A stretch of DNA of 12,236 nucleotides from an uncultured Prevotella sp. (GCA_947303825.1 CAMYZK010000041.1:1-12236), one strand, 5' to 3'. Numbered from the stretch's first letter, positions 1-6,816 are shown. The notes: generated by a model not told the origin, from the sequence alone. Made by a program: numbers and translations.

Positions 1-82
1 TCTTGTCTACATACACGCAGCCGTTCTCCTTGAAGTCGGGGAACCACTGCCTTCCAATACCGTATTTCCGTTTCTCTGCCAT
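1..82 (-). CDS. AAA-ATPase-like protein (PF09820 type), N-terminal fragment
   Basis: Partial gene running off the left edge; only the first 27 codons are visible, from an ATG whose complement lies at 80-82. The peptide begins MAEKRKYGIGRQ, continues with a WFPDF segment and ends CVYVDK. This is the typical opening of the Bacteroidales AAA-ATPase-like family, in which a short GxxxFxxxRxxxxxYVDKT-like lead precedes a P-loop ATPase domain and usually a C-terminal PD-(D/E)XK nuclease-like domain. Neither of those domains is inside the window, so the call rests on the N-terminus alone. The family is strongly expanded in Prevotella and Bacteroides; its biological role is not settled. A good Bacteroidetes promoter lies just upstream (106-136). 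The gene is divergent from the DUF5107/TPR gene. Confidence 0.7.
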   Translation of the reverse strand, partial: MAEKRKYGIGRQWFPDFKENGCVYVDK

Positions 83-105
83 AGCCTGCTGTTGTTTTCT
101 CGCTG

Positions 106-136
106 CAAATATACAGAAAAATTTCCTAATAACCAA
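106..136 (-). promoter_or_regulatory. Bacteroidetes-type promoter of the AAA-ATPase-like gene
   Basis: Reading the minus strand, TATATTTG (113 to 106) matches the Bacteroidetes -7 consensus TAnnTTTG. It is preceded after 20 nt by TTG (136-134), a partial -33 box. The predicted transcription start would lie near position 99, giving a leader of about 17 nt before the ATG at 82. The -7 box is exact; the -33 box is only TTG. Confidence 0.6.
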
Positions 137-249
137 TAATATGGCAGAAAAGTTTCTACCTGCGGGTGAAGGTCACGGAAAAATCCTGATGCGCCGAGTA
201 TGCGAAAAGGGTGGTGGGCACCTATAATTTTACAAAAGTGTGACGAAAG

Positions 250-281
250 TTTGCCAGTTACAAGAAAAGTTTATACTTTTG
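250..281 (+). promoter_or_regulatory. Bacteroidetes-type promoter of the DUF5107/TPR gene
   Basis: TTTG (250-253), 20 nt, then TACTTTTG (274-281), an exact fit to the -33 TTTG / -7 TAnnTTTG pattern. The predicted start is near 287-288, so the leader before the ATG at 300 would be only about 12 nt. This supports 300 as start, although an internal ATG at 321 is also possible. The 83-299 intergenic stretch between the divergent genes holds the two promoters and nothing else I can recognise. Confidence 0.65.
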
Positions 282-299
282 TAGGAAAATATCGTTATT

Positions 300-3200
300 A
301 TGGTTAAAGCTTGGAGAGAAATGGTTACCATCCCGACCTATGAGATTGGGAAGGCAGAGAAAAATCCAATATTCTTAGAGAAACGTGTGTATCAGGGGTC
401 AAGTGGGGTAGTGTACCCTTATCCAGTGATTGAGTCGATAGCCAACGAGCCTACTCCCCGTGAGTGGAAGGTGGTGTGGCTTGAGAACGAGTATATCAAG
501 GTGATGGTGATGCCTGAGCTTGGCGGGCGCATACAGATGGCCTACGACAAGGTGAAACAGCGGCACTTCGTTTACTACAACCATGTCATTAAGCCTGCAC
601 TAGTGGGATTGACGGGACCGTGGATTAGCGGTGGCATCGAGTTCAACTGGCCACAGCACCATCGTCCCAGCACTTACCTGCCCGTGGACTGCGACATAGT
701 GGAAAATGAGGATGGTAGCGTGACGGTTTGGGTGAACGAAATGGAGCGTATGTTTCACCAAAAGGGTGCTGCCGGATTCACCCTGCGGCCGGGCTGTGCC
801 TATCTGGAGATAAAGGGACGGGTGTCTAACCGCACGCCGCTTCCGCAGACGTTCCTGTGGTGGGCCAACCCGGCGGTGGAGGTGAACGACGCCTACCAGA
901 GCGTGTTCCCACCTGATGTCAACGCTGTCTTCGACCACGGGAAGAGGGCCGTCTCGTCGTTTCCCATAGCTACAGGTACCTATTATAAAATGGACTACTC
1001 TGCCGGTGTGGACATCTCAAACTACAGGAATATCCCCGTGCCAACAAGCTATATGGCTGTTAACTCGAAGTACGACTTTGAGGGTGGCTACGAGAACGAC
1101 TCTCACGGTGGTATGCTGCATGTGGCAAGCCACCACTTCTCGCCAGGAAAGAAACAGTGGACGTGGGGCAACGGAGACTTTGGAAGGGCGTGGGACAGGA
1201 ATCTTACCGACTGTGTCGGAAGTGAAGAGTTAAGAGTGAAGAGTGAAGAATTTGCTACCGCTACACTTCCTACTAACAATGGCGTACCCCCAAGCCCGGA
1301 TGGAGATTCTTCACTCTTCACTCTTCACTCTTCACTTAAACCGGGATTCCGTCCTTACATAGAACTGATGGCGGGAGTGTATACGGAGAACCAGCCTGAC
1401 TTCACCTGGCTGATGCCATACGAGGAGAAGCAGTTTGTGCAGTTCTTCATGCCGTACAGGGAGCTGGGGGTGGTGAAGCAGGCCACGAAGGACTTCGTCT
1501 TCAATATAGAAAGCCTCCCCCCGACCCTCTCCAAAGAGAGGGGGAGGTTGGTTACCTTCAAGGTGTTGGCCACGTCAAGGCAGGAGGTACGTATCGTGTT
1601 GCGCAACAAGCAGGGTGAGGAGTATTATAATAATGTGGTGACGCTATCGCCTGAGGCCGTCGTCGAAGAGACCGTTGACGTAAAAAGCGCCACGCTGGAC
1701 GACTTGCTCTTCACCATCAGCAAATCCAGTCAAGCCCCCCTTCCTTGGGGAAGGGCTGGAGGTGGGCTTCTTGCTTGGCAGGCCGAACCTGACGAAATAC
1801 GTCCCATACCCGATGCTGCCGAGGCTGCATTGCCCCCGGTTCAGACGAAGACCAACGACCAGCTCTACTTGACGGGACTGCACCTGGAGCAGTACCGCCA
1901 CGCCACATGGAGTGCCCTCGACTACTACGAGGAGGCACTGAGACGTGACCCCAACGATGTGCGTTGCCTTAACCAGACAGGACTGTGGTATCTGCGCCGG
2001 GGACGTTTCGACAAAGCCGAGTCATATCTGCGCCGAGCAGTGAAAATCTGGCAGAAACGTAACCCGAACCCTTACGACGGGGAGGCCATCTTCAACCTGG
2101 CACTATGCCTGAAGTACCGAGGAATTGGACAATTTGACCATTGGACCATTTCACAATTTGACAATTCCAGTGGCAATAGCCAAATAGTAGAATCGTCAAA
2201 TAGTAAAATAACCGAGGCATACGAGCTCTTCTGGAAGTCAACATGGAACAAGGCATGGGCCGATGCTGGATACTTTGAGGCAGCCTGTCTTAGTACATTG
2301 CAGGGTCGCTATGAGGATGCACTCGACGAGCTGAATCGATGCCTGATCTTTAACAGCTGCAACCACAAGGCCAGGGCACTGAAGGCTGCAGTGCTGCGAA
2401 AACAGCATGACGGCAAGCAGAAAGGCGGACTGCCGATGGGAAGCTCCAAGGAACAGAATGAGAGACTAGCCTTTATCAGCGAGTCGTTGGCATTAGACCA
2501 CTTCAACTACGGCATACGCTATGAGCATTATCTGTTGACCATGGACGAGAACCTGCTGAAGGAGCTGAAGACATTGTTGCGCCAGAGCTGCCATAACTAC
2601 GACGAGCTGGCTCTAGACTACCTGCAGGCGGGGCTGGCGGCAGAGGCCGTCGATGTATGGACAATGGCTGAGACGGAGGAGGCTGTATGGCCCATGACAT
2701 ATTATTATATGGGATATGCCAAGGAGATGCAGGGCAAGAGCGATGAAGCAAAAGCCTGCTACGAGAAGGCTGAGACCATGAAGCCAGACTATTGTCTTCC
2801 CAACAGGCTGGAAGACATCTTGGTGCTTGAAGCAGCAAAACAGATGAATGCGGATGGCAACAGGGCTCCGTATTACCTTGGATGCCTGTTTTACGACAAA
2901 CGGCAGTATGATGTAGCTGTAGAGAATTGGGAGTTGTCTGCAAGGCTCAACAACGCGTTCCCCACGGTGTGGCGTAACCTTGCGCTAGCCTGCTTTAACA
3001 AGCTAGGCAGGCAGCAAGAAGCCATAGCGTACATGGAGCGTGCATTCAGTCTGGACGAGAGCGACAGCCGCATCCTCATGGAGCTGGATCAGCTGTACAA
3101 GCGTATGCAGAAACCGCACTTAGAGCGACTGGCGTTCATGCAGAAATACCCGCAGCTTATTCAGCAGCGCGACGACCTGGTGCTTGAAGAGATAACCCTG

Positions 3201-3917
3201 CTTAATCAGTTGGGACGATATGAGGATGCCATGCAGAAACTCGATGCCCACCTGTTCCACCCATGGGAGGGCGGTGAAGGCAAGGTGCCCGCACAATATC
3301 AGATATGCCGCGTGGAGCTGGCTAAACAGGCCATCGGTGCACACGAGTATGAGAAGGCCATCGGCTTGTTGGAGCAGTGTCTGGTGTACCCCCATCACCT
3401 GGGAGAGGGTAAACTCTTTGGAGCGCAGGAAAACGACTTCTATTATTTCCTTGGAGTGGCTTACGATGCCATAGGACAGGTACAGAAGGCCCGCGATTGC
3501 TGGACTGAAGCCACAAAAGGCCCGCAGGAGCCTGCCGCCGCCATGTACTACAACGATGCCAAGCCCGACAAGATCTTCTATCAGGGACTGGCATTGCTAA
3601 AGCTGGGACGCAAGGACGAGGCCAATGGACGCTTCTACCGACTGGTGAACTACGGCAAGCAACACATCTTTGAAAAGCAGACAATGGACTACTTCGCCGT
3701 GTCGCTGCCCGACCTCCTTATATGGGAGGACAGCCTTGATGTGAAGAACCTTATCCACTGCAAGCTTATGCTCGCATTGGGATACCTCGGACTGGGAGAT
3801 AAAGAGAAGGGACTGCGGTTACTGGGAGAGGTAAAGGCACTTGACATCAACCATCCTGTTCCGCCTGCCTGCTTATCCACATTTACAATGAGCAGCACTC
3901 ATCTTCTCTCAGTCTAG
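300..3917 (+). CDS. DUF5107 domain / tetratricopeptide repeat protein with four in-frame repeat insertions
   Basis: A 1205-residue protein without signal peptide, so probably cytoplasmic. Residues about 30-400 form a DUF5107 domain (mutarotase-like, carbohydrate-associated; exact activity unknown). Visible conserved blocks are MPELGGRIQ, WISGGIEFNWPQHH, WWANPAVEV, WTWGNGDFGRAWDRN (about 288-302) and PYIELMAGVYTENQPDF. From about 518 to the end it is helical TPR repeats, for example two clear units at about 518-585 (NDVRCLNQTGLWYLRRGRFDKA). Later blocks FHPWEGGEGK and LGEGKLFGAQEND are typical of this family. Four segments interrupt conserved stretches and are encoded by repeat-like DNA: residues about 305-351, 406-417, 478-491 and 608-638. 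None contains a stop or shifts the frame. The start at 300 fits the promoter; 321 is an alternative. The 3' end overlaps rnfA by 9 bp on the opposite strand. A role in glycan or sugar metabolism is inference from the domain only. Confidence 0.85.
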   Translation: MVKAWREMVTIPTYEIGKAEKNPIFLEKRVYQGSSGVVYPYPVIESIANEPTPREWKVVWLENEYIKVMVMPELGGRIQMAYDKVKQRHFVYYNHVIKPALVGLTGPWISGGIEFNWPQHHRPSTYLPVDCDIVENEDGSVTVWVNEMERMFHQKGAAGFTLRPGCAYLEIKGRVSNRTPLPQTFLWWANPAVEVNDAYQSVFPPDVNAVFDHGKRAVSSFPIATGTYYKMDYSAGVDISNYRNIPVPTSYMAVNSKYDFEGGYENDSHGGMLHVASHHFSPGKKQWTWGNGDFGRAWDRNLTDCVGSEELRVKSEEFATATLPTNNGVPPSPDGDSSLFTLHSSLKPGFRPYIELMAGVYTENQPDFTWLMPYEEKQFVQFFMPYRELGVVKQATKDFVFNIESLPPTLSKERGRLVTFKVLATSRQEVRIVLRNKQGEEYYNNVVTLSPEAVVEETVDVKSATLDDLLFTISKSSQAPLPWGRAGGGLLAWQAEPDEIRPIPDAAEAALPPVQTKTNDQLYLTGLHLEQYRHATWSALDYYEEALRRDPNDVRCLNQTGLWYLRRGRFDKAESYLRRAVKIWQKRNPNPYDGEAIFNLALCLKYRGIGQFDHWTISQFDNSSGNSQIVESSNSKITEAYELFWKSTWNKAWADAGYFEAACLSTLQGRYEDALDELNRCLIFNSCNHKARALKAAVLRKQHDGKQKGGLPMGSSKEQNERLAFISESLALDHFNYGIRYEHYLLTMDENLLKELKTLLRQSCHNYDELALDYLQAGLAAEAVDVWTMAETEEAVWPMTYYYMGYAKEMQGKSDEAKACYEKAETMKPDYCLPNRLEDILVLEAAKQMNADGNRAPYYLGCLFYDKRQYDVAVENWELSARLNNAFPTVWRNLALACFNKLGRQQEAIAYMERAFSLDESDSRILMELDQLYKRMQKPHLERLAFMQKYPQLIQQRDDLVLEEITLLNQLGRYEDAMQKLDAHLFHPWEGGEGKVPAQYQICRVELAKQAIGAHEYEKAIGLLEQCLVYPHHLGEGKLFGAQENDFYYFLGVAYDAIGQVQKARDCWTEATKGPQEPAAAMYYNDAKPDKIFYQGLALLKLGRKDEANGRFYRLVNYGKQHIFEKQTMDYFAVSLPDLLIWEDSLDVKNLIHCKLMLALGYLGLGDKEKGLRLLGEVKALDINHPVPPACLSTFTMSSTHLLSV
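1220..1337. repeat. Heptamer inverted-repeat element inside the DUF5107 gene
   Basis: Two 32-nt arms (1220-1251 and 1306-1337) are reverse complements at 31 of 32 positions and enclose a 54-nt centre. Each arm is a run of 7-nt units (GAAGAGT / ACTCTTC type). The element splits the DUF5107 block between the WDRNLTD motif and PYIELMAG, adding roughly 45 residues (SEELRVKSEE ... SSLFTLHSSL). The heptamers share the 13-mer AAGAGTTAAGAGT with the rnfE/rnfA junction repeat. Confidence 0.85.
1514..1547. repeat. GC-rich palindromic repeat inside the DUF5107 gene
   Basis: CCTCCCCC at the left pairs with GGGGGAGG at the right, with CTCTC/GAGAG inside, forming an imperfect hairpin. It encodes about 12 residues (LPPTLSKERGRL, 406-417) between the end of the DUF5107 core and the following beta-rich stretch. 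It is in frame and translated through, so I do not regard it as a terminator. Confidence 0.65.
1732..1769. repeat. GC-rich palindromic repeat with AAGCCC/GGGCTT ends, inside the DUF5107 gene
   Basis: Terminal AAGCCC (1732-1737) and GGGCTT (1764-1769) are inverted, and a CCTTCCTTGGGGAAGG palindrome lies inside. The right half matches, with small gaps, the minus strand of the rnfC-rnfD spacer repeat (6820-6850): both have CCTTGGGG, then a GGGCT, then GTGGGCTT. It encodes residues about 478-491 (QAPLPWGRAGGGLL) in frame. Confidence 0.7.
2121..2210. repeat. Octamer inverted-repeat element inside the TPR region
   Basis: The left part (2121-2168) consists of 8-nt units (AATTTGAC, CATTGGAC, CATTTCAC, AATTTGAC) bounded by GGAATTG and CAATTCC. 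After about 12 nt the right part (2181-2210) carries the same type of octamer in opposite orientation (CAAATAGTA, CAAATAGTAAAAT). It encodes residues about 608-638, inserted between LALCLKYR and EAYELFWKST. GAATTGgACAATTTGAC (2122-2138) matches the minus strand of 5800-5815 except for one extra G, tying it to the rnfD-rnfG spacer. Confidence 0.8.
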
Positions 3918-4520
3918 TCCGAAGAGAACTTTCAGACCTCCGTCAACACCGGAGAATCCCATGAAGGCCAGGCTGAGCAGGCCTGCGCTGATGAGGACTA
4001 TGGCCATGCCACGCATGCCTTTGGGGATGTTTGTCAGCTCCAGTTGCTCGCGTATGCCGGCAAAGACCGTCAGCGACAGGCCGAAACCTATGGCAGTGGA
4101 GAAGGCATACATGATGGTCTTGCCAAGGCTCATTACATACTCGTCGTGCTGGCATACGTAGATGGCAACGCCAAGAACGGCACAGTTGGTGGTGATGAGT
4201 GGCAGGAAGATGCCCAGGGCCTGATAGAGGGCAGGCGACACCTTCTTGAGAATAATCTCGACCATCTGCACCAAGGATGCAATGACCAGGATGAACGCTA
4301 TGGTCTGTAGGTACTTCAGGTCGAGGGGTACTAGTATAAAGGTCTGTACCAGCCAGGTGACCAGTGTTGCCAGCACCATGACAAAGGCCACGGCAGCCGA
4401 CATTCCCAGCGAGGTGTCTATCTTCTTCGATACGCCGAGGAACGGACAGATGCCTAGAAACTGCGCCAGTACTATGTTGTTGACGAAGATGGCGCTGATA
4501 AATATAAGTATGTATTCCAT
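3909..4520 (-). CDS. rnfA: Electron transport complex subunit RnfA
   Basis: A 203-residue integral membrane subunit of the Rnf ferredoxin:NAD+ oxidoreductase, normal length for the family, with about six hydrophobic helices. The family hallmarks are present: MEYILIFISAIFVNN at the start, ICPFLGVSKK with Cys25 and ITTNCAVLG with Cys113. By homology to NqrD/NqrE and RnfA/RnfE, these two cysteines, with the matching pair in RnfE, hold the intramembrane [2Fe-2S] centre. It is the last gene of the operon, 13 nt after rnfE; those 13 nt are heptamer repeat plus one base. Its TGA stop lies inside the oppositely transcribed DUF5107 gene, so there is no room for a dedicated terminator between them. Confidence 0.97.
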   Translation of the reverse strand: MEYILIFISAIFVNNIVLAQFLGICPFLGVSKKIDTSLGMSAAVAFVMVLATLVTWLVQTFILVPLDLKYLQTIAFILVIASLVQMVEIILKKVSPALYQALGIFLPLITTNCAVLGVAIYVCQHDEYVMSLGKTIMYAFSTAIGFGLSLTVFAGIREQLELTNIPKGMRGMAIVLISAGLLSLAFMGFSGVDGGLKVLFGLD

Positions 4521-4521
4521 A

Positions 4522-4547
4522 AACTCTTAACTCTTAACTCTTAACTC
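4522..4547. repeat. Heptamer tandem repeat at the rnfE/rnfA junction
   Basis: Three exact AACTCTT units plus AACTC (4522-4528, 4529-4535, 4536-4542, 4543-4547). On the transcribed strand they read as AAGAGTT units. They encode the last residues of RnfE (VKS) and its TAA stop and end one base before the rnfA ATG. Confidence 0.9.
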
Positions 4548-5115
4548 GATTGACTATCGCAATGAGGAAGCCTAGTGTGATGAAGGCACCTGGAGGAAGG
4601 ATAAACAACAGGATGTTGTAGGTTTCGGGTAGCAGCGTCAGTCCGAAGACAGAGCCGGCTCCCAACAGCTCGCGTACTATGCCCAGCAGGGTAAGAGCCA
4701 AGGTGAAGCCCAGGCCTATACCTATGCCGTCGAAGAGGGAGGCTACGGGACTGTTCTTGGCGGCAAAGGCCTCGGCACGCCCCAGTATGATACAGTTAAC
4801 CACTATAAGGGGAATAAATAGTCCAAGGGCCTTGTCAACATCGGGCAGGAAAGCCTTGATGACCAGCTGAAGAATGGTGACGAAGGCGGCTATGACAACG
4901 ATGAACACCGGGATGCGCACCTTGTCGGGGGTAAGAGCCTTAAGCAGAGATATTACTACATTGGTGCAGATGAGCACTACCATCGTGGCAAGTCCCATCG
5001 ACAGACCATTCATGGCCGATGTCGTAGTGGCTAGGGTGGGGCACATGCCCAGCATCAGGACAAACGTAGGGTTGTCTTTGACGATGCCATTCTTTATAAT
5101 ATTAATATAGCTCAT
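4534..5115 (-). CDS. rnfE: Electron transport complex subunit RnfE
   Basis: A 193-residue, six-helix membrane subunit, the partner and paralogue of RnfA. Diagnostic sequence: NPTFVLMLGMCPTLA with Cys25, and IPLIVVNCIILGRAEAFA with Cys108. These cysteines are equivalent to the RnfA pair that coordinates the membrane iron-sulfur centre (family knowledge). The start ATG at 5113-5115 follows rnfG by 12 nt, all of it heptamer repeat. The C-terminal VKS and the stop codon come from the downstream heptamer array, so the family-conserved protein effectively ends at about residue 190. Length is slightly below many homologues but not truncated. Confidence 0.97.
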   Translation of the reverse strand: MSYINIIKNGIVKDNPTFVLMLGMCPTLATTTSAMNGLSMGLATMVVLICTNVVISLLKALTPDKVRIPVFIVVIAAFVTILQLVIKAFLPDVDKALGLFIPLIVVNCIILGRAEAFAAKNSPVASLFDGIGIGLGFTLALTLLGIVRELLGAGSVFGLTLLPETYNILLFILPPGAFITLGFLIAIVNRVKS

Positions 5116-5150
5116 AATTCTTAACTCTTAATTCTTAACTCCTAATTTAT
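5116..5150. repeat. Heptamer tandem repeat at the rnfG/rnfE junction
   Basis: Five consecutive 7-nt units: AATTCTT, AACTCTT, AATTCTT, AACTCCT, AATTTAT (the last degenerate). The array starts immediately upstream of the rnfE ATG and extends into the rnfG coding end, giving its last residues (GVKN) and TAA stop. It is the same family as 4522-4547 and the arms of 1220-1337. Confidence 0.88.
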
Positions 5151-5700
5151 ATGCGTTGTAGGCATTGCTTACTGCAAGCAGAAAGGCCCGGCTGGTGATG
5201 GTTGAAGCGGTGATGGCATCAACCTTGCCTCCGTCCTTCGACACGGTGAGGCCGTTGGAGGGACTCTTACCGATGATGTCGCCAGGCTGCCCTTTCTGAA
5301 ACCACTGGTCGGCCTTGGCACCCAGTCCGGGAGTCTCCTGATGTTCGAGTATGGTGTAGCCAAGAATGGTGCCGTCGTTGTTGAAACCCACTAACACCTT
5401 CAGCTCACCGCCAAATCCCATGGTAGAGCTTTGCACGGCAGCACCTTTGTCGTTATTGTAGACAATGAATGTCTGTTCCTTGCCCTTAGCATCTTTCTGG
5501 CGGATGGTGTCGGCTTTGGTGACAGCCACATTGTCTGACTGCATCACGGTCTTGATGCCGTTTTCTAGCGCCAGCTTCTTCTGGTCGTCAATGGGGCCGC
5601 TTGTAATGTGGTTTACCCACGCCAGCACACCGCCCATGATGATGGCAACGCCCGTTAGCACGAGCACCATATTGGTTATTGTCGATTCTAGTTTCTTCAT
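5128..5700 (-). CDS. rnfG: Electron transport complex subunit RnfG (FMN-binding)
   Basis: A 190-residue periplasm-facing subunit anchored by an N-terminal helix (about residues 9-29). The FMN-binding domain shows LEHQETPGLG (118-127) and, near the C-terminus, DAITASTITS (161-170). The flavin is normally attached through phosphoester to the threonine of an S/TGAT motif; here the aligned residue is Thr167, but the preceding pair is Ala-Ser rather than Gly-Ala. Attachment requires ApbE flavin transferase, which is not in this window. It lies 108 nt downstream of rnfD, across an octamer array, and 12 nt upstream of rnfE. The last four residues are encoded by the heptamer repeat. Confidence 0.95.
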   Translation of the reverse strand: MKKLESTITNMVLVLTGVAIIMGGVLAWVNHITSGPIDDQKKLALENGIKTVMQSDNVAVTKADTIRQKDAKGKEQTFIVYNNDKGAAVQSSTMGFGGELKVLVGFNNDGTILGYTILEHQETPGLGAKADQWFQKGQPGDIIGKSPSNGLTVSKDGGKVDAITASTITSRAFLLAVSNAYNAYKLGVKN

Positions 5701-5705
5701 AATGT

Positions 5706-5815
5706 CATTTTACCATTTCACTATTTTACCATTTCACTATTTTACCATTTTACTATTTTACAATTATACAATTTGACTATTTTACTATTTTGCTATTTAG
5801 TCAAATTGTCAATTC
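5706..5815. repeat. Octamer tandem repeat filling the rnfD-rnfG spacer
   Basis: Twelve contiguous 8-nt units of TATTTTAC / CATTTCAC / AATTTGAC type (5706-5801), followed by GTCAAATTGTCAATTC (5800-5815). AATTTGACTA (5770-5779) and TAGTCAAATT (5798-5807) are a perfect 10-bp inverted repeat with an 18-nt loop, extendable to about 15 of 17 paired bases. The hairpin reaches the rnfD stop codon (TGA, complement 5809-5811). The array occupies the whole 108-nt spacer except its first few bases next to rnfG. Confidence 0.9.
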
Positions 5816-6816
5816 TTAGGGACTTGTACCTCTCCGAAGCGCTTGGGCTTGACATAGTTGTTGATGAGAGGCGTGAAGGCGTTCATGATGAGAATGGCAA
5901 ACGACATACCCTCGGGGTATGCTCCCCAGTTGCGTATGATGATGGTAAGCAGACCAATACATACGCCATAGATGAGTTGTCCTTTCGGTGTCATTGGCGA
6001 GGTGACATAGTCGGTTGCCATGAAGATAGCACCGAGCAGCAGACCGCCGCTGAGAATCACCGTCGTGGGGTCGGCATAGATGGGACTCACCAGATGCATG
6101 ATGGCGCTGAAGACGAACACCGTCGCGACAATGCTGACAGGTATATGCCATGTGATTATCTTTTTCCAGAGCATGTAGACGAAGCCCATGAGCAGGGCAA
6201 GGCCGCATATTTCGCCTATGGTGCCGGCTCCACCCCCCAACGAGTAGTCGCCTAGCAGCAGGTTGAAAGCATCGGGAAGTTGTTCAAGCACGCTGATGTC
6301 TCCAGTCTTGATGGCTTCTTTCATCACTGCCAGCGGTGTGGCTCCTGTTGTGGCATCGGTATAGCTGAGCAGATGGCCTGGCTCAGGCCAGGTGGTCATC
6401 TGTGCAGGGAAAGCCACCAGCAGTGCGCACCGTCCTACCAGGGCTGGGTTGAAGATGTTGTTACCCAATCCGCCGAAGGTCATCTTTGCCACGCCAATGG
6501 CAAAGAGTGCACCGATGATGATAATCCATACAGGCAGGTTGGAAGGCAGGTTCATGCCTAGCAGCAAGCCGGTGAGAGCTGCCGAACAGTCGGTGATAGT
6601 GTTGCGAGGATTCTTAAGTATGTATTTGTTGATGGCCCACTCAAAGAAGACGCAGGCTGCCACACTTGACAGGCACACGATGACTGAGCCGATGCCGAAG
6701 TACAAGAACGACACCAGCAGTGCAGGCATCAGGGCGATGATAACGCCGCGCATGTTGCGCTCCACGGAGTCGCTACCGTGAGCGTGTGGTGAAAGTGATA
6801 CAATTAGTTTGCTCAT
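5809..6816 (-). CDS. rnfD: Electron transport complex subunit RnfD
   Basis: A 335-residue membrane subunit with about nine or ten hydrophobic helices, carrying covalently bound FMN by family knowledge. Start chosen at MSKLIVSLSPHAHG (ATG complement 6814-6816), the conserved RnfD opening; an ATG five codons earlier has no homology support. Visible motifs: GGLGNNIFNPALVGR (115-129) and TTGATPL (156-162), where Thr160 is the predicted flavinylation site. The C-terminal NNYVKPKRFGE is typical; the final Asn and the stop codon overlap the edge of the octamer repeat. It is separated from rnfC by an unusually long 175-nt spacer and from rnfG by 108 nt. Confidence 0.96.
   Translation of the reverse strand: MSKLIVSLSPHAHGSDSVERNMRGVIIALMPALLVSFLYFGIGSVIVCLSSVAACVFFEWAINKYILKNPRNTITDCSAALTGLLLGMNLPSNLPVWIIIIGALFAIGVAKMTFGGLGNNIFNPALVGRCALLVAFPAQMTTWPEPGHLLSYTDATTGATPLAVMKEAIKTGDISVLEQLPDAFNLLLGDYSLGGGAGTIGEICGLALLMGFVYMLWKKIITWHIPVSIVATVFVFSAIMHLVSPIYADPTTVILSGGLLLGAIFMATDYVTSPMTPKGQLIYGVCIGLLTIIIRNWGAYPEGMSFAILIMNAFTPLINNYVKPKRFGEVQVPKN

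Noticed and set aside
3..227. Plus-strand open frame of 74 codons at the left edge
   Set aside because: It overlaps the recognisable AAA-ATPase-like N-terminus and both divergent promoters on the other strand, and its product has no family features.
1514..1547. Rho-independent terminator
   Set aside because: The hairpin is in the middle of an uninterrupted conserved reading frame and has no following T run.
3855..3917. Frameshift at the 3' end of the DUF5107/TPR gene
   Set aside because: The C-terminus looks unusual, but the other two frames either stop early (about 3890) or run into rnfA to about 3963 without a convincing family match; evidence is too weak.
5706..5801. CRISPR array
   Set aside because: The 8-nt units are contiguous with no spacers, and no cas genes are present.
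5773..6255. Plus-strand open frame of 160 codons antisense to rnfD
   Set aside because: It starts in the octamer repeat and reads the complement of a clearly conserved rnfD.
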